From Deltaproteobacteria bacterium (lineage in GTDB: Bacteria; Bdellovibrionota_F; JAHFAK01): 13,352 nt of DNA. Numbering within the stretch: position 1 is the stretch's first letter; the number at the start of each line of letters is the position of its first letter. The translations under genes were made by a program, and so were the position numbers. Below, piece after piece: positions 7,101 through 13,352 of the stretch. The notes under the pieces were generated by a model. The model was given only the letters and a program-made list of their open reading frames with translations. It searched no databases and had not been told where the DNA came from. Where the stretch lies: the NCBI GenBank assembly GCA_023250585.1, contig JAHFAK010000064.1, forward strand, positions 1 through 13,352, given 5' to 3'.

Positions 7101-7840
7101 AAATTCCTTCATCACATCCGCGAGCGCTGTCACTTTCTCTTCGCAATCTTATTGTTGAAGGCATTGAAAAGGGAATTACGAGTATTCATGGCTTAATTGC
7201 TCATGGAAGAGGGGAGGCCTTTGATTATCTTTTAGGAGAAAAAACAACTCACGAAGCACAACATGCACTACGAGTAGCAGCCGCAGAACTCTTATGTGCT
7301 GAATATCCTATTATATCAATGAATGGCAATGTCGCAGCTTTATGTATGAAGGAGATGATTCACCTTGCACAAACACTTAATGCATTTATTGAAGTAAACA
7401 TCTTTCATTTTAGTAAAGAACGAGTGAAGATGATTGAATCGATGGTACGTGAAAATGGTGGAAAAAATGTATTGATGAACGCTGATGATGAGAATTTTAT
7501 TTTACTTCCCGGTATAGATCATCCACGTGCACGAATGCATCCACGAGGAATTGCGCAAGCAGATTGTATTTTTGTTCCCCTTGAAGATGGAGATCGTTGT
7601 GAAGCGCTTGTCAAAAGCGGCAGAAAAGTTATTACTGTTGATCTAAATCCATTATCAAGAACAGCAAGAACTGCAACGATTACAATTGTAGATAATATTA
7701 TGAGAACAATTCCATTACTTATTGAAGAGATTAAAAAATTAAAAGTGAAATCTAAAGATGAGTTAGCAAAAATTATGAATGAATTTGATAATAGAAAGAA
7801 TTTAGATGAAATGGAAGGAATAATAAGAAGAGGAGCGTAA
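7097..7840 (+). CDS. 4-phosphopantoate--beta-alanine ligase, archaeal type (phosphopantothenate synthetase)
   Basis: The enzyme condenses 4-phosphopantoate with beta-alanine using ATP, giving 4'-phosphopantothenate. It does the joining step that PanC does in most bacteria, but after phosphorylation rather than before. The match to the archaeal family (formerly DUF137) is strong along the whole length: IPSSHPRALSL (3-13), HGLIAHGRGEAFDYLLGE (31-48), ISMNGNVAAL (73-82), EVNIFHF (99-105), PLEDGDRCEAL (161-171), VDLNPLSRTA (181-190) and ITIVDN (195-200). The 247 residues are near the usual size. The start overlaps the kinase stop in an ATGA. The C-terminal 35 residues are charged and less conserved. 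This family is rarely found in bacteria, so its presence beside prfB-bearing DNA suggests transfer from archaea or very old retention. Confidence 0.95.
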   Translation: MKIPSSHPRALSLSLRNLIVEGIEKGITSIHGLIAHGRGEAFDYLLGEKTTHEAQHALRVAAAELLCAEYPIISMNGNVAALCMKEMIHLAQTLNAFIEVNIFHFSKERVKMIESMVRENGGKNVLMNADDENFILLPGIDHPRARMHPRGIAQADCIFVPLEDGDRCEALVKSGRKVITVDLNPLSRTARTATITIVDNIMRTIPLLIEEIKKLKVKSKDELAKIMNEFDNRKNLDEMEGIIRRGA

Positions 7841-7843
7841 TGG

Positions 7844-8093
7844 CTGAGAAGGTGTGAAAAAATCAAGAGAGAGCTCCATTTTCTGAAAAAGAGCGATAGG
7901 AAACTGAAATGTCCAAATCGACTGTCATTGCGAAAACCTGAAGGGTTTGAAGCAATCTCTTCTTACATATGCACGATTGCGGAGTTTATCCCGAACCTGC
8001 TTGAGATTGCTTCGTCGGACAAGAAAACGTGTCCTCCTCGCAATGACAGGTGAGGGACCACGTTCGAAATCTGATTCTTTCACACCTTCTGAG
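7844..8093. repeat. Outer inverted repeat enclosing an inner palindrome
   Basis: Bases 7844-7865 and 8072-8093 are reverse complements over 22 positions with two mismatches (core AGAAGGTGTGAAA and TTTCACACCTTCT). They enclose the inner repeat pair at 7922-8049. The right arm ends 12 bases before the coaBC ATG, and the left arm begins 3 bases after the stop of the ligase gene. The nesting suggests that the inner element inserted into the loop of an older palindrome or hairpin, or that both moved together. Apart from these repeats I see nothing in the 265-base gap. Confidence 0.7.
7922..8049. repeat. Inverted pair of TGTCATTGCGA...GAAGCAATCTC repeats
   Basis: Unit one (7923-7959) begins TGTCATTGCGA and ends GAAGCAATCTC. 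Unit two is the same arrangement on the minus strand (8048 down to 8003). The outer 12-base arms at 7922-7933 and 8038-8049 and the inner arms at 7949-7959 and 8003-8013 are exact complements, while the middle of each unit differs. From memory, repeats of this TGTCATTGCGA/GCAATCTC type occur dispersed in many bacterial genomes as short non-coding palindromes. An open reading frame enters coaBC from 7947 through this repeat, but it is repeat-derived and not counted as protein. Confidence 0.8.
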
Positions 8094-8105
8094 AGATTAC
8101 AAAAT

Positions 8106-9302
8106 ATGCAATCACTATTGAAAGATAAAAAAATCACCATCGGTATCTCTGGTGGAATTGCCGCGTATAAAATTCCATTGCTCATTCGCTTATTGAGTCA
8201 ATATGGAGCTTCGGTGCAATGTGTGGTCACAAACAGTGCACTTGATTTTGTTACTGAGACACTTTTATTTCGTCTGACGAATAAACCTGTTCTTTCTCCG
8301 CAGAAAGAAAATGGATGGATTGAAGATTATCATATTACGGTCAAAAATAATTCGGATCTTTTTATTCTTGCACCTGGAACTCTTAATACAATCGGAAAAA
8401 TTGCAGCCGGTATCGCCGATGATCCATTAACAACAGTTGTCTCTGCGCTCTTTGCAAAGAAAGTTCCCTTGCTCTTTGTTCCTTCGATGAATATCGATAT
8501 GTGGAATAATCCAATCCTGCAAGACAATATTAAGAAACTCAAAAATCTCGACGTACATTTTTGTGGTCCCAATATTGGTGAGCTTGCATGTGGAGAATTT
8601 GGATTAGGTAAAATGAGTGAACCGGAGGAAATTTTTGAAAATGTCGTGTATGTTCTTTCACAAAAAAAACTCAGTGGAAAAAAAGTTTTAATTACAGCTG
8701 GTCCAACGCGAGAGCATCTTGATCCAATTCGTTTTATTTCTAATATTTCTTCAGGCTCACGTGGGTATGCCATGGCAAAGGTATGTGCATACGAAGGCGC
8801 AGAGGTAACGTTAATCAGTGGCCCATCCACGCAAAAAGCTTCTCAATTTGTGCATTCTTTTAAGGCGTGTGTAAGCGCTCAAGAAATGTTTGATATGGTT
8901 ATGTCAGAAATTAAAACTAATGAGTATGATTATTTTATTAGCGTTGCTGCAGTTTCCGATTTTGCTCCTCTGCACTATTATTCTGAGAAATTACCAAAAC
9001 AAGAAATTATGAATCTAGAGCTCAAAAGAAATGAAGATATCCTTGGTACGATAAGTGGAATGAAAAATTCTCTAAAAAAGCCTTTAAAATTAATCGGTTT
9101 TGCGGCTCAAACTCATAATACTTTAGAAATAGCTCGAAAGAAGTTAAAAACCAGGGAGTTAGATTTAATTATTGCTAATACCATAGATCAAAATTTTTCA
9201 TTATATCAGCATGTTACTTTAATAGATAAAAATTTCAATGAGTTAGTAATCACTGGTTCAAATGAGTCTATTGCTCAAAAAATTATTAAAAAAATGCTTT
9301 AA
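8106..9302 (+). CDS. coaBC: Bifunctional phosphopantothenoylcysteine decarboxylase / phosphopantothenate--cysteine ligase
   Basis: CoaB adds cysteine to 4'-phosphopantothenate and CoaC, a flavoprotein, decarboxylates the product to 4'-phosphopantetheine. From the ATG at 8106 the protein is 398 residues, normal for the fusion. The CoaC half (about 1-185) has GISGGIAAYK, catalytic His76, the PSMN motif with Asn129 and Cys162 in ELACGEFGLGKM. The CoaB half (about 189-398) has VLITAGPTREHLDPIRFISN, NISSGSRGYAMA, VAAVSDFAP, LKRNEDIL and GFAAQT. A longer in-frame start at 7947 would translate the palindromic repeats and is rejected. The step is shared by bacterial and archaeal routes, so it fits directly after the phosphopantothenate-forming ligase. 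It is probably in the same operon, separated by the repeat cluster. Confidence 0.96.
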   Translation: MQSLLKDKKITIGISGGIAAYKIPLLIRLLSQYGASVQCVVTNSALDFVTETLLFRLTNKPVLSPQKENGWIEDYHITVKNNSDLFILAPGTLNTIGKIAAGIADDPLTTVVSALFAKKVPLLFVPSMNIDMWNNPILQDNIKKLKNLDVHFCGPNIGELACGEFGLGKMSEPEEIFENVVYVLSQKKLSGKKVLITAGPTREHLDPIRFISNISSGSRGYAMAKVCAYEGAEVTLISGPSTQKASQFVHSFKACVSAQEMFDMVMSEIKTNEYDYFISVAAVSDFAPLHYYSEKLPKQEIMNLELKRNEDILGTISGMKNSLKKPLKLIGFAAQTHNTLEIARKKLKTRELDLIIANTIDQNFSLYQHVTLIDKNFNELVITGSNESIAQKIIKKML

Positions 9303-9328
9303 ATTTCAAGGTGTTATTTCTTTAATAG

Positions 9329-9344
9329 TGTGAGGTTCATCACA
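9329..9344. promoter_or_regulatory. CRP/FNR-family-like operator candidate
   Basis: TGTGA and TCACA are separated by 6 bases, exactly the half-sites and spacing of the classical CRP consensus. The site lies about 100 bases before the predicted transcription start of the repeat-protein gene at 9451 and 26 bases after the coaBC stop. The 10 fixed bases would occur by chance in roughly 1-2% of random windows of this length and composition. The 5-bp stem with a 6-base loop could instead be a weak hairpin, but no T-run follows it. No CRP-type regulator gene is in the window. Confidence 0.4.
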
Positions 9345-9400
9345 GCTTAATCTTTCGTATTCTTATATAATAATTATATATATAAACTGATATTTATATA

Positions 9401-9429
9401 TTGCATAATAAGCTTAAATATGATATGAT
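9401..9429 (+). promoter_or_regulatory. Sigma70-like promoter of the TSP3-repeat protein gene
   Basis: TTGCAT (9401-9406) and TATGAT (9424-9429) are separated by 17 bases in a very AT-rich stretch. Transcription would begin near 9436, giving a short leader containing the AAGGGGA ribosome binding site (9437-9443) before the ATG at 9451. The leader is short but workable. The hexamers each differ from consensus by one or two bases. Confidence 0.5.
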
Positions 9430-9450
9430 TTTACGTAAGGGGAATTATAT

Positions 9451-11196
9451 ATGAAATTAATTAAAATAATAATTTTAATACTCTGCCTTTCCTTAGCTAC
9501 GTGTATTAAACCTACGTCAAGTAGCGATGGAAATACAAGCTCCGGTGGAACTGATAGTAATTCATCGAATGATAATCTGACAGTCGATTATGCAACCGTT
9601 GTTGATGAAAATGGTCGCACCGTTCTTATTGATCCTCTCACCGGCGAAGAAATAGGGTATATCGATGCTGAGGGTAATATTGTTATTACCGCAGAAGGAT
9701 ATACAACGGTTGTTGATGCGAATGGGAATATCATTGTAGTCCAGACAGCTGAAGATACAACAGTAAATGAATCAAGTAGTGGAAGTGCAACGGTAGATTC
9801 AACAGATACCGCTGATCTTACTTTTGAAATGTCTACTACTCAATCAAATGATATGGTCGCTCGCTCTGATTTTACTACTGAAGCTGCGGGATTAATTGCG
9901 CGAAGTGATTATTTATTAAAGGAATTAGGATATAAATTTAGCATCATTGATAGGGATAACGATGGAATAAATAATACAAGTGATAATTGTCCTGATAATT
10001 ATAATGCATCGCAAATAAACAGTGATTCTGATGGGTATGGAGATGCTTGCGATAATTGTCCATTGATAGTAAATCCGACTCAACTTGATAACGATAGTGA
10101 TGGAGTAGGAAATGTTTGCGATAATTGCATAAGCACGAGTAATGCCAACCAAGCTGATAGTGACGGTGATGGCGTCGGGAATTCGTGTGATAACTGTCCA
10201 AATGCTTCAAATAGTTCTCAAACAGATACTGATGGTGATAGTCTGGGAGATGCATGTGATACTGCGAACGATGATAGTGATAGCGATGGAATAATGAATT
10301 CATCCGACAATTGTCCAAGTACTTCCAACCCACTTCAAACTGATACAGACAATGATGGCAAGGGCAATGTCTGTGATAATTGTCCTAATGCTGCAAATGC
10401 ATCGCAAGTTGATACTGATGGTGATGGTCTAGGAGATGCATGCGATCCTGACTTGATTGGTGATGATGATAATGATGGAGTAAAAAATGGTTCAGATAAT
10501 TGCAAAACGACAAGTAATGCTAGCCAAACTGACAGTGATAGCGATGGCAAAGGTGATGCATGCGATAACTGTCCTACTATGGCAAACGCGCTTCAAGTTG
10601 ATACGGACGGCGATGGCATAGGGGATGCGTGTGATACTGAAGCACCTAGTGATATAAGAGATGGAAGCCTTGATCAAAGAAAAGAATGGGTGACCGCTTG
10701 GTTCGCTACAAACTGTACGATAGAATTACTTACTCAACAATTTGTTAATAGTGAATTACAGGAAAGCGTTCTTCCTTTCAAAGATGGTAAAGTGTCATTG
10801 AAACCTATTAAAAAGGCTCTCACGAGACATTATGCCATTGCTCTGTGTAATAAAGGTGAATTAGGAGATAAAGTTGCACATAAAGTACAGTTACGAGATA
10901 AATTTTATGTTAAATTAGGCAGAGTGAGGGTAAAACTCTATATACAAGCTACTAATAGTACAATATACCCCAGCGTGTTTCAATATCAGGAGTCAACTTC
11001 TTATCGAGCTTTGCTTGAACGAGACGTCATACCAGAAACCGGTGAGGTTTATGAGAGAGCCGATTTTGATAGGATATCGAGAGACGAATTGAAAGAAAGC
11101 AGTTCATCGGCATTTGATAAAGATGGCGATGGATTACCTGATAACTTTGATTGTGATCCTAAAGACTCTGCAAAAAGTTGGCAATGTTCTAAATAA
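9451..11196 (+). CDS. Probable lipoprotein with eight thrombospondin type-3-like calcium-binding repeats
   Basis: The 581-residue protein starts with a hydrophobic signal ending LATC (Cys18). Thr at the position before Cys is unusual for a lipobox, so lipidation is likely but not certain. A Ser/Gly/Asn-rich linker follows, then a region with three related strands containing D-x-x-G (about residues 49-98). Residues 178-394 hold eight 23-residue units of the form DNCP...N..Q.D.D.DG.GDAC, as in thrombospondin type-3 and OmpA-linked repeats, with Asp-rich loops that bind calcium and paired Cys. Residues 395-581 form a separate domain I do not recognise, ending with one more calcium-loop motif, DKDGDGLPD (556-564). 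It is probably a rigid, calcium-stabilised surface protein. Partner and function are unknown. A candidate promoter and a CRP-like palindrome precede it. Confidence 0.88.
   Translation: MKLIKIIILILCLSLATCIKPTSSSDGNTSSGGTDSNSSNDNLTVDYATVVDENGRTVLIDPLTGEEIGYIDAEGNIVITAEGYTTVVDANGNIIVVQTAEDTTVNESSSGSATVDSTDTADLTFEMSTTQSNDMVARSDFTTEAAGLIARSDYLLKELGYKFSIIDRDNDGINNTSDNCPDNYNASQINSDSDGYGDACDNCPLIVNPTQLDNDSDGVGNVCDNCISTSNANQADSDGDGVGNSCDNCPNASNSSQTDTDGDSLGDACDTANDDSDSDGIMNSSDNCPSTSNPLQTDTDNDGKGNVCDNCPNAANASQVDTDGDGLGDACDPDLIGDDDNDGVKNGSDNCKTTSNASQTDSDSDGKGDACDNCPTMANALQVDTDGDGIGDACDTEAPSDIRDGSLDQRKEWVTAWFATNCTIELLTQQFVNSELQESVLPFKDGKVSLKPIKKALTRHYAIALCNKGELGDKVAHKVQLRDKFYVKLGRVRVKLYIQATNSTIYPSVFQYQESTSYRALLERDVIPETGEVYERADFDRISRDELKESSSSAFDKDGDGLPDNFDCDPKDSAKSWQCSK
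9982..10632 (+). repeat. Tandem repeat tract: eight 69-base units with three half-unit spacers
   Basis: Within the preceding gene the 69-base unit, encoding 23 residues, is repeated eight times. Half-unit spacers (pattern D.D.DG..N.S) stand before unit 1 (residues about 166-177), after unit 4 (residues about 270-285) and after unit 6, giving a 4+2+2 order. Units 3 and 7 have lost the usual Pro after DNC, having Ile and Lys. Nearly all units keep the Cys pair. The layout points to growth by duplication of blocks and possible length change by recombination. Confidence 0.9.
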
Positions 11197-11231
11197 TGTC
11201 ATTTCACGAGAAGACAGGAGTGACAGAAGTA

Positions 11232-11777
11232 TTATCGATACAATGTAACAGCTAAATCTTTAATCGATGCGGGAATGTCTTTTGTATCATGATTTTTCTT
11301 GAGAGCTTCTCTAATTGTGCTACTACTTATTTCTGGAAGATCGAAAGCAAGAATACGATAAGGACACGTATCACTCATAAATCCTTTACGAGTAACAACG
11401 ATTATTTCAACTTCTTGTTCAACTTTTTGATAATCTTTCCATGAGCGAATTTCTTCTAAAATATCACTGCCAATAATAAATGAAAATTGATAGGTGGGAA
11501 ATTTTAATTTTAGTGCACGAATAGTATCAATAGTTTTATTAGGACTTTTAAGGCTTTTTTCAATACTAGAAATATGTGCTTTCTTTATTTCTTTTAAACT
11601 ACGTTCAAGCATTTCTATTCGTTTTTCAAATGGCGCAAGTTCTTTTCCGAAGGGGTGATGTGCCGCAGGAAGAATCCACACTTCATTGAATTCCTCCATT
11701 GCTGCTAATTTTCGTATTATTTCGATGTGACCGTTGTGTGGCGGATTAAAGCTTCCCCCAAAGAGTGCTACTCTCAT
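11232..11777 (-). CDS. nadD: Nicotinate-nucleotide adenylyltransferase
   Basis: NadD joins nicotinate mononucleotide to ATP, giving deamido-NAD, in NAD biosynthesis. The 181-residue protein has the nucleotidyltransferase signature GGSFNPPHNGHIEI (residues 7-20) with the HxGH-type motif as HNGH, the FIIGSDIL segment, and ISSSTIREAL (150-159), the C-terminal ATP-contact motif. GSFNPPH and ISSSTIR favour NadD over the related phosphopantetheine adenylyltransferase CoaD, which is relevant because CoaD is missing from the nearby CoA operon. It is slightly shorter than most family members. The start overlaps the stop of the CapK-like gene in an ATGA, so it is translated as the second gene of that unit. 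Its stop faces the repeat-protein gene across 35 bases. Confidence 0.92.
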   Translation of the reverse strand: MRVALFGGSFNPPHNGHIEIIRKLAAMEEFNEVWILPAAHHPFGKELAPFEKRIEMLERSLKEIKKAHISSIEKSLKSPNKTIDTIRALKLKFPTYQFSFIIGSDILEEIRSWKDYQKVEQEVEIIVVTRKGFMSDTCPYRILAFDLPEISSSTIREALKKNHDTKDIPASIKDLAVTLYR

Positions 11778-13117
11778 GTAATATCCACTTCACTTTTAAT
11801 CCATTTAAATTTTTCTTCGCTTGCTTCTAAATCAGTTATAAAATCAATCTCAAGGTCAATTTTTGCGCCCAAAACTTTTTTAAATTTATTAATAATGAGA
11901 TCAATATTTTGATATTCAAAGAAAGGGTCTTTCACAATATTGATTTTAATATTGAGATCTTTTTTTTGAATGATGGTAAATTTTTTGATCCCATCGATTT
12001 TTGCAAATGCACTCATGAGACGCAGACCATTGATTGGTTTTTTATTTTCATCATACAGAAGGTCAGCGCTACTTGCCGCGGTCAGTTTAAGATAGGGAAA
12101 AGGAAGCCCACAAGCACAGTCTTTGTAGAAAATTTTCCCCACATCTTCAATTTTATAGCGAATGAGAGGCATACCGTAACCGTCAAGATTGGTGACGATA
12201 ATTTCACCTTCTTGAGTTTCATGCGCAGGAATGAGTTTACCAGTCTTAATATCAATTACTTCTAAAATTACATGATCAAGCGGAATATGAAGATTTTCGA
12301 ATTTACAGGAATGCCCCAAAAAACCGCCATCAAAGGCTGAATATTCTTCGACGACTTTTGTTTTAAATGCTTTTTCAATATATTTTCTTTCATTAGGCAC
12401 CAACATTTCTGAAGTATAAACCAGATATTTGAGGTCTTTTAAGACAAGCGGAAAATTTTTATTAATAATATAATCTGCTAAAATATATAAAAAACTTGGT
12501 CGAGAGTAGATAAGCTCAGGCTGAAATTTATTCATGAAGTTGAGGTAACGAACAATTATTTTATCATCGAGAATGATGTCGCGATTAATTTGAATATCTC
12601 GTATATTTCTGCGAAATATGAAGCCAGCTTTGAGCGGATTTATTTTTTTACGATAACGAAATCCCAGAATATGAGAATCAAAATCAACTCCTAGCCACGA
12701 ACGACCTCGGGTACGATTGAGTTCAATCATGAATTCTTTATGGAGATCGGTATAAAATTTTAACGGAATTCCCGCGCCGCCTGTGGTAAAGCTCTCCATA
12801 ATTCTATCTGCTAAATTTTGGGAGACCATAATTTCTGCGGATCTCTTAACCATATCTTTTGTGGTAATGGGGATTTTTTTGAGATCCTGCAATGAGCGTA
12901 TCTCATCTTCAGTAATTCCATGCGCAGCAAAAAGATTTTTATAGTACTGAGAATTTTCCCGGGCGTGTTTAATAAGAGTTTTAAGTTTTTGTAGAACCAA
13001 ATTATTGAGTTCTTCTTTGGACAGCTTTTCATTGTGTTTCAGTATTTCAAGATGAGGTAGGATTTTTTCTCCTAAATATTTATCATAGTATTTGTAAATG
13101 TGTTTGAAGATTTTCAT
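11774..13117 (-). CDS. CapK/PaaK-like adenylate-forming protein (phenylacetate-CoA ligase family)
   Basis: This 447-residue protein belongs to the ANL (adenylate-forming) superfamily, in the branch of phenylacetate-CoA ligase and CapK. Visible landmarks are the family N-terminal LIKHARENSQYYKNLF (48-63), the Gly-rich phosphate-binding loop SFTTGGAGIPLKF (109-121), a YTSEML segment (234-239), EYSAFDGGF (258-266) where ligases often have a YGxTE-type motif, and GEIIVTNLDGYGMPLIRYKI (304-323). A Cys pair, CACGLPFPYL, follows (334-343). The usual GRxxD motif after this point is replaced by AASSAD, so the hinge Arg is missing. The substrate is unknown: in relatives it may be an aryl acid or a polymer-linked acyl group. 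It is the first complete gene of a unit with nadD. No Shine-Dalgarno is seen, and its start overlaps an open tail upstream. Confidence 0.85.
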   Translation of the reverse strand: MKIFKHIYKYYDKYLGEKILPHLEILKHNEKLSKEELNNLVLQKLKTLIKHARENSQYYKNLFAAHGITEDEIRSLQDLKKIPITTKDMVKRSAEIMVSQNLADRIMESFTTGGAGIPLKFYTDLHKEFMIELNRTRGRSWLGVDFDSHILGFRYRKKINPLKAGFIFRRNIRDIQINRDIILDDKIIVRYLNFMNKFQPELIYSRPSFLYILADYIINKNFPLVLKDLKYLVYTSEMLVPNERKYIEKAFKTKVVEEYSAFDGGFLGHSCKFENLHIPLDHVILEVIDIKTGKLIPAHETQEGEIIVTNLDGYGMPLIRYKIEDVGKIFYKDCACGLPFPYLKLTAASSADLLYDENKKPINGLRLMSAFAKIDGIKKFTIIQKKDLNIKINIVKDPFFEYQNIDLIINKFKKVLGAKIDLEIDFITDLEASEEKFKWIKSEVDIT

Positions 13118-13236
13118 AGCGCACGTGGTAATTTTATAACAAAGGTTTCTCCAAGGTTATTAATATAAGTATAAAGTTTTTCTTTATGTTTTTCAATACT
13201 ACGTTTGTTTACTGAAAAGTCCTTATGTAGTGCTAT
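13114..13236 (-). pseudogene. Possible C-terminal remnant of a gene upstream of the CapK-like gene
   Basis: On the minus strand 40 sense codons run between a TAG (13237-13239) and a TGA (13114-13116). The last codons overlap the CapK-like ATG in the common ATGA coupling form. The translation ends YINNLGETFVIKLPRAL and has a natural mix of charged and hydrophobic residues. There is no ATG, GTG or TTG in the stretch, so it cannot be a complete ordinary gene. It could be the tail of a gene broken by a stop or frameshift, or a chance reading frame. I do not recognise the family. The rest of the sequence, to 13352, shows nothing I can support. Confidence 0.3.
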
Positions 13237-13352
13237 CTATGCAAGCTTTTCATAGAAAAGAAACAAAAAGTATAATGAGCTCAAGATTTTAAAGAATATT
13301 CTCTGCAACCTATTGAAATTATTTCATTTAAAAACTTTCATTTGTGGTATAG

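Noticed and set aside
8061-8080. GTTCGAAAT resembling a tRNA T-loop
   Set aside because: No pairing T-stem, acceptor stem or anticodon arm is present, and the bases belong to the repeat region.
7947-8105. In-frame N-terminal extension of coaBC
   Set aside because: It lies entirely in the nested repeats and is Arg/Leu-rich filler. CoaBC proteins begin shortly before the GISGGIAAYK motif, as with the ATG at 8106.
9944-10677. Open frames on the minus strand across the repeat tract (His/Tyr-rich or Ser/Leu-rich)
   Set aside because: They are mirror products of the Asp/Asn-rich tandem repeat. They have no family resemblance and no start signals.
11197-11225. TGTCA...TGACA ends in the 35-base gap between the repeat-protein gene and nadD, possibly a terminator or repeat remnant
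   Set aside because: Only 5 bases pair, no stable stem or T-run follows, and the ends alone are too short to claim a repeat family.
11232-11777. The nucleotidyltransferase as CoaD, completing the CoA pathway
   Set aside because: GGSFNPPHNGH and ISSSTIR are NadD signatures. CoaD has a different N-terminal motif and is usually about 160 residues.
13269-13274. Minus-strand TATACT as a -10 box for the CapK-like/nadD unit
   Set aside because: No acceptable -35 lies 16-18 bases away, and the region is so AT-rich that such hexamers are expected by chance.

Overview
The window is from an AT-rich bacterial genome. It carries peptide chain release factor 2 (prfB), and TGA is used as a normal stop codon (for example at 1778-1780). 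Two proteins have lipoprotein-type signal peptides. No gene in the window fixes the phylum. The short palindromic repeats and the mosaic gene content would fit a poorly characterised or uncultivated lineage, but that is an inference.

Layout. From 80 to 1780 (+) a proline-rich lipoprotein of unknown function is followed by a MarC-family membrane protein. From 1782 to 3636 (-) there is a two-gene unit: a CruF-like carotenoid membrane enzyme, then prfB without its usual programmed frameshift. A perfect 38-bp inverted repeat (3644-3758) separates this unit from an FHA-domain protein (3761-4225, -). A second palindromic element (4240-4363) lies between the FHA gene and the main operon.

The centre of the window, 4378-9302 (+), is a coenzyme A operon of mixed ancestry: panE, panD, panB, an archaeal-type pantoate kinase, an archaeal-type 4-phosphopantoate--beta-alanine ligase, and coaBC. 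The first five genes overlap one another; coaBC follows after a 265-base gap filled with nested inverted repeats. PanB and PanE make pantoate and PanD makes beta-alanine. Pantoate kinase phosphorylates pantoate and the ligase joins phosphopantoate to beta-alanine, giving 4'-phosphopantothenate. CoaBC then makes 4'-phosphopantetheine. This is the archaeal order of steps (phosphorylate, then condense), which replaces bacterial PanC and pantothenate kinase, but its beta-alanine comes from a bacterial pyruvoyl PanD. CoaD and CoaE are not in the window.

After coaBC, a 148-base gap holds a perfect TGTGA-N6-TCACA palindrome and a good sigma70-like promoter in front of a large probable lipoprotein (9451-11196) with eight thrombospondin type-3-like calcium-binding repeats. 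From 11232 to 13117 (-) a CapK/PaaK-like adenylate-forming protein is translationally coupled to nadD. A 40-codon open tail without a start codon (13114-13236, -) overlaps the CapK-like start and may be the end of a decayed gene. I see nothing further in 13237-13352. No tRNA, rRNA, CRISPR array or transposase was recognised.
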